In this document: one piece after another, positions 39,947-48,664 of the stretch
Numbering within the stretch: the stretch's first letter is position 1
Layout of the letters: every line of letters starts with the position of its first letter
Source: Curtobacterium sp. MR_MD2014
GTDB taxonomy: Bacteria; Actinomycetota; Actinomycetes; Actinomycetales; Microbacteriaceae
Assembly: GCF_000772085.1 (NCBI RefSeq)
Contig: NZ_CP009755.1
Coordinates: forward strand, 868,001-932,000
Direction of reading: 5' to 3'
DNA: 64,000 bases
The notes under the pieces: generated by a model
The model's input: only the letters and a program-made list of their open reading frames with translations
Databases searched by the model: none
Told to the model about the DNA's origin: nothing
Position numbers and translations under genes: made by a program

Positions 39947-42900
39947 GTGCCCAGGACCACGCTGACGACCCTCCCCGAGGACGTCGGGGTCGTCCGCCCG
40001 CTCGTCGCCGACCCCGCGCAGGACGCCGTGCTCGCCCTGCCGGAGGGCCGGCACGCCGCCGTGCTCGGCGCGCCGGGCACCGGCAAGACCACCACGCTCG
40101 CGCGGCTCGTCGCCGACCGGCTCTCCCGTCCGGACGCGGTCTCGCCGGACGGTCACGCCACGGTGCTCGCGCTGACCTCGGCCCGCACCGCAGCCACGGC
40201 GCTCCGCGATCGCCTGGCGGCCGCGGTCGACCGGGCGGTCCCGGGCGCGCTCGCCCGGACGGTCAACTCCCTGGCCTTCCAGGTCGTCGCGCACGCCGCC
40301 GCGCTGCAGGGGCAGGAGCCGCCGACGCTGCTCACGGGTGGCGAGCAGGACCGCATCATCGCCGACCTGCTCGCGGGGCACGAGACCGACGGGGTCGGAC
40401 CGGAGTGGCCGGCGCCGATCACCGCCGTCGTGCGGGAACGGGCCGGCTTCCGCACGGCACTCCGCGACGTGATGATGCGCGCCGTGGCCGCCGGGGTGGA
40501 GCCCGAGGACATGCGGGAGCTCGCCGACGAGCGCGGTCGCCCCGAGTGGCGCGCCGTCGGTGACTTCGTGGACGAGTACCGCGCAGCGGTGACGGCCTTC
40601 CGTGGCAGCAGTCTCGACGCCGCGGAGCTCGTGGCCTTCGCGACCGCCGCGGTGCTGCGACACGAGGTCCCGGCGAGTGTCGCCGCGCTGCGCCTGGTCG
40701 TCGTGGACGACACGCAGGAACTCGTCGAGGGCGAGGTCGCCCTGCTCGGGGCGCTCGCCCGCTCCGGGGTGCAGGTCGTGGCCTTCGGGGACCCGGACAT
40801 CGCGGCCTCGGCGTTCCGCGGTGCGGAGCCGGACGTGCTCGGACGCCTGGCCACCCGGCTCGGTGTGGCGCGCGTCGACGAGGTCGTGCTCGGCACGGTG
40901 CACCGGCACGCGGCACCGGTCCGGGAGCTCGTCGGCGCGGTGACGGCGCGCATCGGGGCCGCCGCGGCCGGACGCCAGCGCACCGCCGTCGCGTCGACGA
41001 CCGGTGCCCGGAGCGACGCCGTGCTGCACCTCGAGGCCGGCAGCCGTTCGGCGCTCGTCGTCGCCGTCGCCCGGCGCCTCCGTGAACACCGGCTGCTGGA
41101 CGGCCTGCCGTGGCACCGGATGGCCGTCGTCACCCGCAGCGGAGCCGCCATCCCGGAGCTCGTGCGTGCCCTGTCCGTCGCCGAGGTGCCCGCGACGGCC
41201 GGCGCCGCCCCGGTGCGCCCGCGTGACGACAGCGCTGCCCGGGCGCTCCTCGACGCCGCCGCGGTCGCGCTCGGGGTGCTCCCGCTCGGTGCCGACCTGG
41301 CGACGTCGTTCGCGACCGGACCCCTCGGGGGCCTGGACACCCTGGCGATGCGCCGTCTCCGGCTCGCCCTGCGTCGCGAGGAACTCGCGGGCGGCGGGAC
41401 CCGTACCGCCGACGAGCTGCTCGTCGAGGCGCTCGGTGCCCCCGAACGGCTCGCCACCGTCGACGCCGGCTTCGCCCGACGCGCGACCCGACTCGCCCGC
41501 AGCCTCATGCAGGCGCGGGCGGACGCCGCCGCGGACGCCAGCATCGAGGAGATCCTGTGGGGACTGTGGGAGCGCAGCGGCCTCGCGACGGCCTGGGGCG
41601 GGCAGTCCGCGGCAGGAGGTGTCGGGGCCGCTGAGGCCGACCGGCACCTCGACGCCGTCGTCGGGCTCTTCACCGCGGCGAAGCGCTTCGTCGAGCGCAC
41701 CCCGGACGCGCCCGCGCGGGTGTTCGTCGACGACCTGCTCGGCGCCGACCTGCCCGAGGACTCCATCGGCCCCGACCGCACGGCGGGCCGCGTGCGCGTG
41801 CTCACCCCCTCGGCCACGATCGGGCTCGAGTGCGACGTGGTCGTCGTGCTCGGGCTCCAGGACGGTGTCTGGCCGAACACCCGGGTGCGGGGGAGCCTGC
41901 TCGACCCGGACGGGCTGGTCCGCGCAGCCGCCGGCATCGACGACCAGACCGTCGACGACCGGGCAGCCGTCATCGCGGACGAGCTCCGGTTGTTCGCCCG
42001 CGCCGTCTCCCGCGCCACCACCCAGGTCGTCATCGGCACGGTCGCCAACGACGACGAGGCACCGTCGCCCTTCGTCCGGCTCGTCCCGGTGCCGCCGGAC
42101 CGGCAACCGACCGTGCACCCGCTGTCGCTCCGGGGCATGGCGGGTTCGCTGCGGCGCCGCGTCGTCGCCTCGGGCGACCACGAGGCCGCATCCGCCCTCG
42201 CACGGCTCGCCGAGGCCGGGGTCGCCGGTGCGTCACCGGACGAGTGGTACGGGACGGCCGAGCCGACGACGGAGGACCCGCTGGTCGACCTGGACGCCCC
42301 GCCGGCGCCCGAGCACGAGGACGGTGAGCCGGTCGCCCCGACGGTCGCGGTGTCGCCCTCGCGCATCGGCACCTTCGAGGAGTGCCCGGTGCACTGGTTC
42401 GTGCAGACCTTCGGTGGCAGCGCGCCGAGCCCGGCGATGGGCATCGGGACGATCGTCCACGAGGCGATGGAGCAGGCCACCGCGGTCGACGTCGAGTCGC
42501 TGTGGGACCACGTGGAGGGGCGCTGGGACGAGCTGACCTTCGAGTCGCCGTGGGTCGCCGACCGCGAACGCGCGCGGACCCGGCGGATGATCGAGGGGCT
42601 CAGCGACTACCTGCGCACGTTCGCGAGCGCCGGTCGACGGCTGCTCGGCGCGGAGACGTCGTTCGCACTCGTGACCGGGCCGGCGCGGATGCGCGGCAGC
42701 ATCGACCGCATCGAGGTCGACCCCGACGGGCGGGTCAGCGTCGTCGACCTGAAGACCGGGCGCTCCATGCCGAGCGAGAAGAACGACATGCCGGAGCACC
42801 CCCAGCTCGGCGCGTACCAGCTCGCGGTCGAGGACGGCGCGGTCGAGGGGGTCCCGGCGGGCGCGCCGATGGCCGACGCCCGACTCGTCTTCGTGCAGAA

Positions 42901-43102
42901 CCCCCGCTCGGGACAGGCGTACTCGGAGCGCACGCAGCACGCCTTCGACGACGAGGCGCGCGAGGCCTACCGGGAACGGTTGCACGCCGTCGCGCGGGGG
43001 ATGGCCGGCCGGACCTTCCTGGCGAACGTCGACGACCACTGCGACCGGGCGCGGACCGGCGTCGAGTGCCGCATCCACGTGGTGGGGGAGGTGACCTGGT
43101 GA
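39947..43102 (+). CDS. adnA: AdnA-like subunit of the AdnAB helicase-nuclease
   Basis: 1051 residues. An N-terminal SF1A (UvrD/Rep) motor has intact Walker A GAPGTGKTTT, but motif II reads VVVDDTQEL instead of DExQD, motif III lacks its usual Gln (FGDPDIAASAFRGA) and motif VI is VSRATT. The C-terminal RecB-type nuclease (from about residue 800) keeps GTIVHEAME, a DRIEVD strand and SVVDLKTGR near 931-939, with cysteines in FEECP, DDHCD and VECRI. With AdnB it resects double-strand breaks. In mycobacteria the AdnB motor is reported as dominant, which fits a weakened motor here. GTGA overlap with adnB. Confidence 0.85.
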   Translation: MPRTTLTTLPEDVGVVRPLVADPAQDAVLALPEGRHAAVLGAPGTGKTTTLARLVADRLSRPDAVSPDGHATVLALTSARTAATALRDRLAAAVDRAVPGALARTVNSLAFQVVAHAAALQGQEPPTLLTGGEQDRIIADLLAGHETDGVGPEWPAPITAVVRERAGFRTALRDVMMRAVAAGVEPEDMRELADERGRPEWRAVGDFVDEYRAAVTAFRGSSLDAAELVAFATAAVLRHEVPASVAALRLVVVDDTQELVEGEVALLGALARSGVQVVAFGDPDIAASAFRGAEPDVLGRLATRLGVARVDEVVLGTVHRHAAPVRELVGAVTARIGAAAAGRQRTAVASTTGARSDAVLHLEAGSRSALVVAVARRLREHRLLDGLPWHRMAVVTRSGAAIPELVRALSVAEVPATAGAAPVRPRDDSAARALLDAAAVALGVLPLGADLATSFATGPLGGLDTLAMRRLRLALRREELAGGGTRTADELLVEALGAPERLATVDAGFARRATRLARSLMQARADAAADASIEEILWGLWERSGLATAWGGQSAAGGVGAAEADRHLDAVVGLFTAAKRFVERTPDAPARVFVDDLLGADLPEDSIGPDRTAGRVRVLTPSATIGLECDVVVVLGLQDGVWPNTRVRGSLLDPDGLVRAAAGIDDQTVDDRAAVIADELRLFARAVSRATTQVVIGTVANDDEAPSPFVRLVPVPPDRQPTVHPLSLRGMAGSLRRRVVASGDHEAASALARLAEAGVAGASPDEWYGTAEPTTEDPLVDLDAPPAPEHEDGEPVAPTVAVSPSRIGTFEECPVHWFVQTFGGSAPSPAMGIGTIVHEAMEQATAVDVESLWDHVEGRWDELTFESPWVADRERARTRRMIEGLSDYLRTFASAGRRLLGAETSFALVTGPARMRGSIDRIEVDPDGRVSVVDLKTGRSMPSEKNDMPEHPQLGAYQLAVEDGAVEGVPAGAPMADARLVFVQNPRSGQAYSERTQHAFDDEAREAYRERLHAVARGMAGRTFLANVDDHCDRARTGVECRIHVVGEVTW

Positions 43103-46100
43103 CGACCCATACCGACACACAGCCCGGGGCCGACGCAGCTGTCGACACCGCCGCACCCCCGGCGGCCCACGACGCCGACGCGATCGCCGACGCCCTCGGC
43201 CGACCGCGCCCGACCGACCAGCAGCGTGCGGTCATCGAGTCGCCGCTCGCTCCCGCGCTCGTCGTCGCGGGAGCCGGCAGCGGCAAGACGGAGACGATGG
43301 CGTCGCGGGTGGTGTGGCTGCTCGCGAACGGGTTCGTCCGTCCCGCCGAGGTGCTCGGGCTGACGTTCACCCGCAAGGCGGCCGGTGAGCTGTCCGTGCG
43401 CATCAACGACCGGATCCGTGCGCTCGAGGACGTCGGGCTCCTGACCGCCGGCGACGCCTTCGAGGCCCCGACGGTCTCCACCTACAACGCGTTCGCCAAC
43501 GCCGTGTTCCGCGAGAACGCCCTGCTGGTCGGACGCGACGGCGAGTCCCAGGTGCTCACCGAGCCCTCCGCCTGGCAGCTCGCCCGTCGGGTGGTCGTCG
43601 GTGCGCGGGACGACCGGCTCGCCGGGCTCGACCGCGACGTCGACACCGTGACCGCTGCCGTCGTGGCCCTCGCCGGGGCGGTGTCCGAGCACCTCGTCGA
43701 CCCGGCCGACCTGCGTCGCTTCGCGATCGACTTCGGTGCGCTGCTCGAGCTGCCCGGGAACGCCAGGGGCAACCCCTACAAGGCCGTGACCGACACCGTC
43801 GCAGCGATCGGAGCGCTGGAGCCGCTCGTCGACCTCGTCGAGGAGTTCCGACGGCAGAAGGTCGACCGCGGCTTCGTGGAGTTCTCGGACCAGATCGCCC
43901 TCGCGCTCGCCGCGGCCGAGTCCGCCCCGCGGGTGGTCGACGACCTGCGGAGCCGGTTCCGTGTGGTGCTCCTCGACGAGTACCAGGACACCTCCGTGGT
44001 GCAGACACGCTTCCTCGCCCGGCTCTTCCGCGGACACCCGGTGATGGCGGTCGGCGATCCGCACCAGTCGATCTACGGCTTCCGCGGGGCGAGCGCGGCG
44101 AACCTGGCCCGCTTCCCGCGCGACTTCGCGGTCGCACCGGTCGCACCGGTCGCACCGGACGCACCGGACGCACCGGTCGCACCGGACGCACCGGTCGCGG
44201 GGACGGACGGTGCCGGAACGCCGGCGCCGGTGACCTTCGCCCTGTCCACGAGCTGGCGCAACCCGGTCGACGTGCTCGCCGGCGCGAACGCCGTCGTCGA
44301 CCCGCTGTCGGCTGCGTCGGAGGTCGCCGTGGAGCGACTCGCGCCGCGACCCGGTGCGGACGCCGGCACGGTGACGGCCGTCTTCCCCGAGACCCTGCCC
44401 GAGGAGGCGGACGCGGTCGCCCGCTGGTTCGCGGACCGCCGGAGTGCCTCGCCGGAGGGCTCGATGGCGCTGCTGCTGCGCTCGCGGAAGGACCTGTCGG
44501 CGTTCACCGCCGCGCTCGGTGCACACCGGGTGCCGTTCCACGTGCTCGGCACCGGCGGCCTCCTGCAGCGACCCGAGATCGTCGACCTGGTGGCGTGTCT
44601 CCGGGTGCTCCACGACCCGGCGGCCGGCAACGACCTCATCCGCCTGCTCGCCGGCGCACGGTGGCGGGTCGGTGCCGCCGACGTCGCCGCGCTGCACGAA
44701 CTCGCCCGCTGGCTGTTCCGCCGCGACCACACGCAGCAGCGCCTCGACGACGAGCTGACCGCGGCGTTCCGCGCGTCCGTCGCCGCCGGGGAGCACGGAT
44801 CGATCGTCGACGCGCTCGACTTCGTCGCGAGCGCCCCCGACGAGCACGGCGCCCTCGAGGGCATCAGTCCCGCCGGCCGCCAGCGGATGCGCGAGCTCGG
44901 GCAGCAGCTCGCCGCGCTCCGGGCCCGGGCGGCCGGGGACCTGGTCGACTTCGTGACCCTGGTCGTGCAGGAGATGCGGCTCGACGTCGAGGTCGCCGCC
45001 CACGAGCAGGGGAGCGCCGCCTTCCTCGACGCGTTCGTCGACGAGCTCGCCGGGTTCGTGACGACCGACGACCGCGCCGACCTCGGTGCCTTCCTCGGCT
45101 GGATCGACGCCGCCGCCCGCCGCGACGACATGGGCCCGCGGTCCGAGGAGCCGGAGGCCGGCACGGTGCAGATCCTGACGATCCACGGGTCGAAGGGCCT
45201 GGAGTGGGACGCGGTCGCGGTGCCGCGGCTCGTCGAGGGCGCGCTCCCCGCCCGACCGCAGGAAGGATCCTCGGGGTGGCTCGGCTTCGGCCGCCTGCCG
45301 TACGAGTTCCGCGGGGACGCCGACGAGCTCCCGCGGCTCGAGTGGCGGGGGCACGCGGACCAGAAGGGCGTCGTCGACGCCATCGAGGCCTACAAGGAGC
45401 AGGTGAAGGCCCGGAACGAGGACGAGGAGCGTCGGCTGACCTACGTGGCGCTGACGCGGGCACGGCACGACCTGCTCGTGTCCGGGTCGTCGTGGGCCGG
45501 CGGGGTCAAGCCGACGCCGCCGAGTCGGTACCTCCGGGACCTCGTCGCGGCAGGGGTCGTCGCTGCCGACGCCGTCCCCGACGGCACCGTGCACGAGGAG
45601 AACCCCCTCGGCGGGGACGGGGCGACCCAGACCTGGCCGCACGTGCCGTTCGGGCAGCGGGGTGCCCGGGTCCTCGCGGCAGCCGACCGCGTCCGGAACG
45701 CGAACCCCGGTGCGGCCGGGCGCTTCGCGGCGGACATCGACCTGTTGCTCGCCGAGCGGCAGGCTGCACGGTCGGACCGGCGCCGCGTCGCGATCCCGCA
45801 CCGCGTCCCGGCCTCGGGGTTCAAGGACTACATCGGCCAGCCGGACGCGGTCGCCGAGCGCCTGCGCCGGCCCATGCCGGAGCGGCCGTACCGTGCGACC
45901 AGGCTCGGCACGCTCTTCCACCAGTGGGTCGAGCAGCGCGCGCGCAGCGGTGGCTCGCTCGAGACCCTCGACCTGTGGGACGACGAACGCGAGCTCGACG
46001 CGGACGAGGCCGTGGACGCCTCGACCGACGCCGCGGTCACCGACGACGACGCACGACGACTGGCGGCGTTCCAGGCGACCTTCGCCCGGTCACGCTGGGC

Positions 46101-46431
46101 CGACCTGACCCCGGTGGAGGTCGAGCGCGAGATCCACATCCCGTTCCTCGGGCACAGCGTGGTGTGCAAGCTCGACGCGGTGTACGAGATCGACGGTCGC
46201 GCCGAGGTGGTGGACTGGAAGACCGGCAAGGCACCGACCGGCACGGCAGACCTGGCCGCGCGGCAGCTGCAGCTCGCGCTGTACCGGGTGGCGTACGCCG
46301 AGTTCACCGGGCGACCGGTCGACGAGGTGGACGCCGTCTTCTACTTCGTCGCGGACGACCTCGAGGTGCGGCCCACGGCACTGCTCGACCGTGCCGGTCT
46401 CGAGCGCGCCTGGCAGGAGGCGCTCGGCTGA
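43099..46431 (+). CDS. adnB: AdnB-like subunit of the AdnAB helicase-nuclease
   Basis: 1110 residues from GTG 43099, overlapping adnA by 4 bp. The SF1A motor is intact: Walker A AGAGSGKTETM, LTFTRKAAGEL (Ia), LLDEYQDTS (II), GDPHQSIYGFRGA (III), TSWRNP (IV), TIHGSKGLEWD (V) and YVALTRARHD (VI). The C-terminal RecB-type nuclease has GTLFHQWVE near 936, CKLDAVYEID and EVVDWKTGK near 1038-1045. It is the leading motor and second nuclease of the pair. A Pro/Ala/Val insertion encoded by seven 9-bp DNA units (44131-44193, residues 345-365) interrupts the motor between motifs III and IV. Confidence 0.88.
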   Translation: MTTHTDTQPGADAAVDTAAPPAAHDADAIADALGRPRPTDQQRAVIESPLAPALVVAGAGSGKTETMASRVVWLLANGFVRPAEVLGLTFTRKAAGELSVRINDRIRALEDVGLLTAGDAFEAPTVSTYNAFANAVFRENALLVGRDGESQVLTEPSAWQLARRVVVGARDDRLAGLDRDVDTVTAAVVALAGAVSEHLVDPADLRRFAIDFGALLELPGNARGNPYKAVTDTVAAIGALEPLVDLVEEFRRQKVDRGFVEFSDQIALALAAAESAPRVVDDLRSRFRVVLLDEYQDTSVVQTRFLARLFRGHPVMAVGDPHQSIYGFRGASAANLARFPRDFAVAPVAPVAPDAPDAPVAPDAPVAGTDGAGTPAPVTFALSTSWRNPVDVLAGANAVVDPLSAASEVAVERLAPRPGADAGTVTAVFPETLPEEADAVARWFADRRSASPEGSMALLLRSRKDLSAFTAALGAHRVPFHVLGTGGLLQRPEIVDLVACLRVLHDPAAGNDLIRLLAGARWRVGAADVAALHELARWLFRRDHTQQRLDDELTAAFRASVAAGEHGSIVDALDFVASAPDEHGALEGISPAGRQRMRELGQQLAALRARAAGDLVDFVTLVVQEMRLDVEVAAHEQGSAAFLDAFVDELAGFVTTDDRADLGAFLGWIDAAARRDDMGPRSEEPEAGTVQILTIHGSKGLEWDAVAVPRLVEGALPARPQEGSSGWLGFGRLPYEFRGDADELPRLEWRGHADQKGVVDAIEAYKEQVKARNEDEERRLTYVALTRARHDLLVSGSSWAGGVKPTPPSRYLRDLVAAGVVAADAVPDGTVHEENPLGGDGATQTWPHVPFGQRGARVLAAADRVRNANPGAAGRFAADIDLLLAERQAARSDRRRVAIPHRVPASGFKDYIGQPDAVAERLRRPMPERPYRATRLGTLFHQWVEQRARSGGSLETLDLWDDERELDADEAVDASTDAAVTDDDARRLAAFQATFARSRWADLTPVEVEREIHIPFLGHSVVCKLDAVYEIDGRAEVVDWKTGKAPTGTADLAARQLQLALYRVAYAEFTGRPVDEVDAVFYFVADDLEVRPTALLDRAGLERAWQEALG
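44131..44193 (+). repeat. 9-bp in-frame tandem repeat inside adnB
   Basis: Seven copies of GTCGCACCG/GACGCACCG encode an alternating Ala-Pro-Val/Asp tract between helicase motifs III and IV. The period is a multiple of three, so copy number can change without frameshift. Confidence 0.85.
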
Positions 46432-46435
46432 TCCG

Positions 46436-46498
46436 GTGCGTCGACCGGCCTGGTGCGTCGACCGGCCGGGCCCGGTGCGTCGGCCGGCCGGATCAGGG
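46436..46498. repeat. Short degenerate direct repeats after adnB
   Basis: Three imperfect copies of GGTGCGTCGACCGGCC lie within about 60 bp of the adnB stop. They can also pair locally through GGCCGG. No gene is visible from 46432 to 46610. Confidence 0.5.
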
Positions 46499-46533
46499 CT
46501 GGGCCGCTGCGGCACGTGGACCGACGCCGTGTC

Positions 46534-46575
46534 GGACGGGAGGCGCGGGGCGGGGCCGCGGGGAGCCTCCCGTCC
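46534..46575. terminator. Palindrome of the GGACGGGAGGC family
   Basis: 11-bp outer arms (46534-46544 and 46565-46575) with further GC pairing inside. Placed between convergent adnB and the phosphotransferase gene. Confidence 0.7.
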
Positions 46576-46610
46576 GGTGGGTGGTCGCGACGGACGGGGC
46601 GGCGGCCGGG

Positions 46611-47609
46611 TCAGCCGTGTCGACGCTCGGTCGACGACAGCAACTGCTCGACCTCGCCGATCTCCATCGTCTCGGGGGAGACCGACTGCAGCGGCGCCGC
46701 GCTCGGGGTCTGCACGGCGTCGACCAGCCGGTGCATCATCGCGACCGCGTCGTCGACCACCTCGGTGCTCTTCGCCTGCACGCCGTGCAGCAGCCACTGG
46801 GCGGTCTCGAGCTCGTGGTGGACGCGGGCGCGCTGGGCGAGCTGGCGGTCCCGACCCCCGCCGTTCGCCTCGTACGCACTGATCACGGTGTCGAAGGCGT
46901 CGCGGTGACCGGCGAGCACCCATGCCAGGTCCTTCGCGGGGTCGCCGAGTCGGAGCTCGCCCCAGTCGAGGACGCCGGTGACCGAGTCGCCGTCGACCAG
47001 GACGACCCCGGTGCCCAGCGCGCCGTGCACGACCGTCGGGGTGAACTGCCAGAGCTGCTGGTCGCGCGCAGCGCCCTCCCACCGTTCGACGAGTGCGGCG
47101 GGCACGAGCTTCGTGGCGACCGCGCGGTCCATCACGGAGACGGCGGAGCGCAGGACCTCGAACGGGGTGAGCGACGGCAGTCCCGCGTCCGTCACGAAGC
47201 TCGTCGGCAGCTGGTGGACGGCCGCGACGGCACGGCCGACGGCTGTCGCGAGGTCGGGACGCTCGGTCAGGTCGCGCAGCGTCGGGTGGGTGCCCGGCAC
47301 GTAGGTCGTGACGATCGCCCGGGTCGAGCCGATCGGCGCCTGACCGCGGTACTCGGCCACGGCGAACGGCAGACGCGAACGGATGCCGGCGCTCAGGGCA
47401 CGGATCGCGACGAGGTCCGCGGACTGCCGGGCCTCGGCCCGCTGGTTGCGCGGGCGACGGATCGCACTGAGCGCGCCGTCCGCGTCGCGGAGGACGGCCG
47501 ACTCGTAGTCACCGGAGGCGGCCGAGCCGAGTGTGCGCGTGCCCGTGACGACCAGACCGGGAACGGCTGTGGTCGCCAACGCGGCTAGAGTGAACTGGGA
47601 TCCCGCCAT
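46611..47609 (-). CDS. Phosphotransferase-fold (APH-like) protein with degenerate catalytic loop
   Basis: 332 residues from ATG 47609. The C-lobe of an aminoglycoside/choline-kinase-like fold is clear, with the second metal-binding motif GVLDWGELRLGDPAKDLAWV intact (Asp215). The catalytic loop, normally HGDLxxxN, reads VVHGALGTGVV (His195-Gly-Ala197), losing both the catalytic Asp and the metal-binding Asn. It may be an inactive pseudokinase or use another mechanism. The C-terminus carries a helical tail. It lies between adnB and nudC and is divergent from nudC. TACCCT 7 nt upstream suggests a leaderless mRNA. Confidence 0.75.
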   Translation of the reverse strand: MAGSQFTLAALATTAVPGLVVTGTRTLGSAASGDYESAVLRDADGALSAIRRPRNQRAEARQSADLVAIRALSAGIRSRLPFAVAEYRGQAPIGSTRAIVTTYVPGTHPTLRDLTERPDLATAVGRAVAAVHQLPTSFVTDAGLPSLTPFEVLRSAVSVMDRAVATKLVPAALVERWEGAARDQQLWQFTPTVVHGALGTGVVLVDGDSVTGVLDWGELRLGDPAKDLAWVLAGHRDAFDTVISAYEANGGGRDRQLAQRARVHHELETAQWLLHGVQAKSTEVVDDAVAMMHRLVDAVQTPSAAPLQSVSPETMEIGEVEQLLSSTERRHG

Positions 47610-47616
47610 GCCCCTC

Positions 47617-47622
47617 AGGGTA
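47617..47622 (-). promoter_or_regulatory. Predicted -10 element TACCCT, leaderless (7 nt)
   Basis: TACCCT on the minus strand followed by 7 nt and ATG 47609. Confidence 0.45.
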
Positions 47623-47728
47623 GGTCCGCGTCCGGTGCCGGAGCGCACGCCACGCTGGCCTGTGCAAGCCCGGGCACCGTCCACAGGGTCCCGTTGAGAA
47701 GCCCGTCCCGATCGAGGAGCACCCCGCC

Positions 47729-48664
47729 GTGACCGTCGAGTTCGCCGCCAGACTCCCGCTGTCCCGCAACGAACTCGACCGCGACGCGGAGTTCCGGACC
47801 ACCCCCGACCTCGACCGCGTCCTGCGGGCCGACCCGGACACCCGGTGGCTGCCCGTCCGCGGTGCCGAGCTGCTCCGTGACGCCGACGGCGCGCTCCGGT
47901 TCGTGGGCGCCGACGCGGTGCCCGAGCACGCGGTGACGCTCTACCTCGGCCGAGCGGTCACCGACGCCGCCGACGCTCCTGCCGGCACGCGCTTCGCCGC
48001 CGCGCTGCTCGACGCGACGGCCGCCGCCGCGATCGAGCCCGACGACGAGGCGTGGTCGAGCCTGCGCATGTTCGGCACCGAGCTGTCCGCCCGCGACCAG
48101 GGCCTCGCGGTCGAGGCCGTCGCGATGGCGAACTGGCACGCCGTGCACGGGTTCTCCCCGCGCACCGGCTCGCCGTCCGACGTCGTCAGCGGCGGGTGGG
48201 TCCGCCGCGACCCCGAGGGGCACGAGCTCTTCCCGCGGACCGACGCGGCGATCATCGTCGGGGTCACCGACGCCGACGACCGCATCCTGCTCGGGTCGAA
48301 CGCCGCGTGGGACGCCGACCGCTACTCGCTGCTCGCCGGCTTCGTCGAACCGGGGGAGTCCCTCGAGGACGCCGTCCGCCGCGAGGTCTGGGAGGAGTCC
48401 GGCGTGCGCGTCGAGGAGCCCGAGTACCTCGGGTCGCAGCCCTGGCCGTTCCCCGCGTCGCTCATGGTCGGCTTCCGCGCACGCGCCGTGGACGGCGATC
48501 CCTCGACCGCTCGACCGGACGGCGTCGAGATCCTCGACGTCCGGTGGTTCTCGCGCGACGAGGTCCGCGAGCGTGCCGGCGACACCCTGCTGCTGCCCGG
48601 CCGCACGTCGATCGCCCGCGCGATCATCGAGGAGTGGTACGGCGGGCCGCTGGACGTGCCGTGA
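47729..48664 (+). CDS. nudC: NAD(+) diphosphatase NudC-like Nudix hydrolase
   Basis: 311 residues from GTG 47729 with GAGGAG upstream. The Nudix box GFVEPGESLEDAVRREVWEE followed by SGV is complete at about residues 205-227 and is followed by the NADH-pyrophosphatase signature SQPWPFPASLM. It hydrolyses NAD(H) to NMN and AMP and may decap NAD-RNA. The central zinc ribbon of NudC is lost: the expected C-x2-C pairs read FSPRTG and the whole protein has no cysteine. GTGA overlap (48661-48664) joins it to uvrD2. Confidence 0.88.
   Translation: MTVEFAARLPLSRNELDRDAEFRTTPDLDRVLRADPDTRWLPVRGAELLRDADGALRFVGADAVPEHAVTLYLGRAVTDAADAPAGTRFAAALLDATAAAAIEPDDEAWSSLRMFGTELSARDQGLAVEAVAMANWHAVHGFSPRTGSPSDVVSGGWVRRDPEGHELFPRTDAAIIVGVTDADDRILLGSNAAWDADRYSLLAGFVEPGESLEDAVRREVWEESGVRVEEPEYLGSQPWPFPASLMVGFRARAVDGDPSTARPDGVEILDVRWFSRDEVRERAGDTLLLPGRTSIARAIIEEWYGGPLDVP

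Noticed and set aside
39947..46431. AdnAB and UvrD2 as part of a new antiphage island
   Set aside because: The order matches a conserved actinobacterial chromosomal block, with no integrase, composition shift or unknown accessory genes between.
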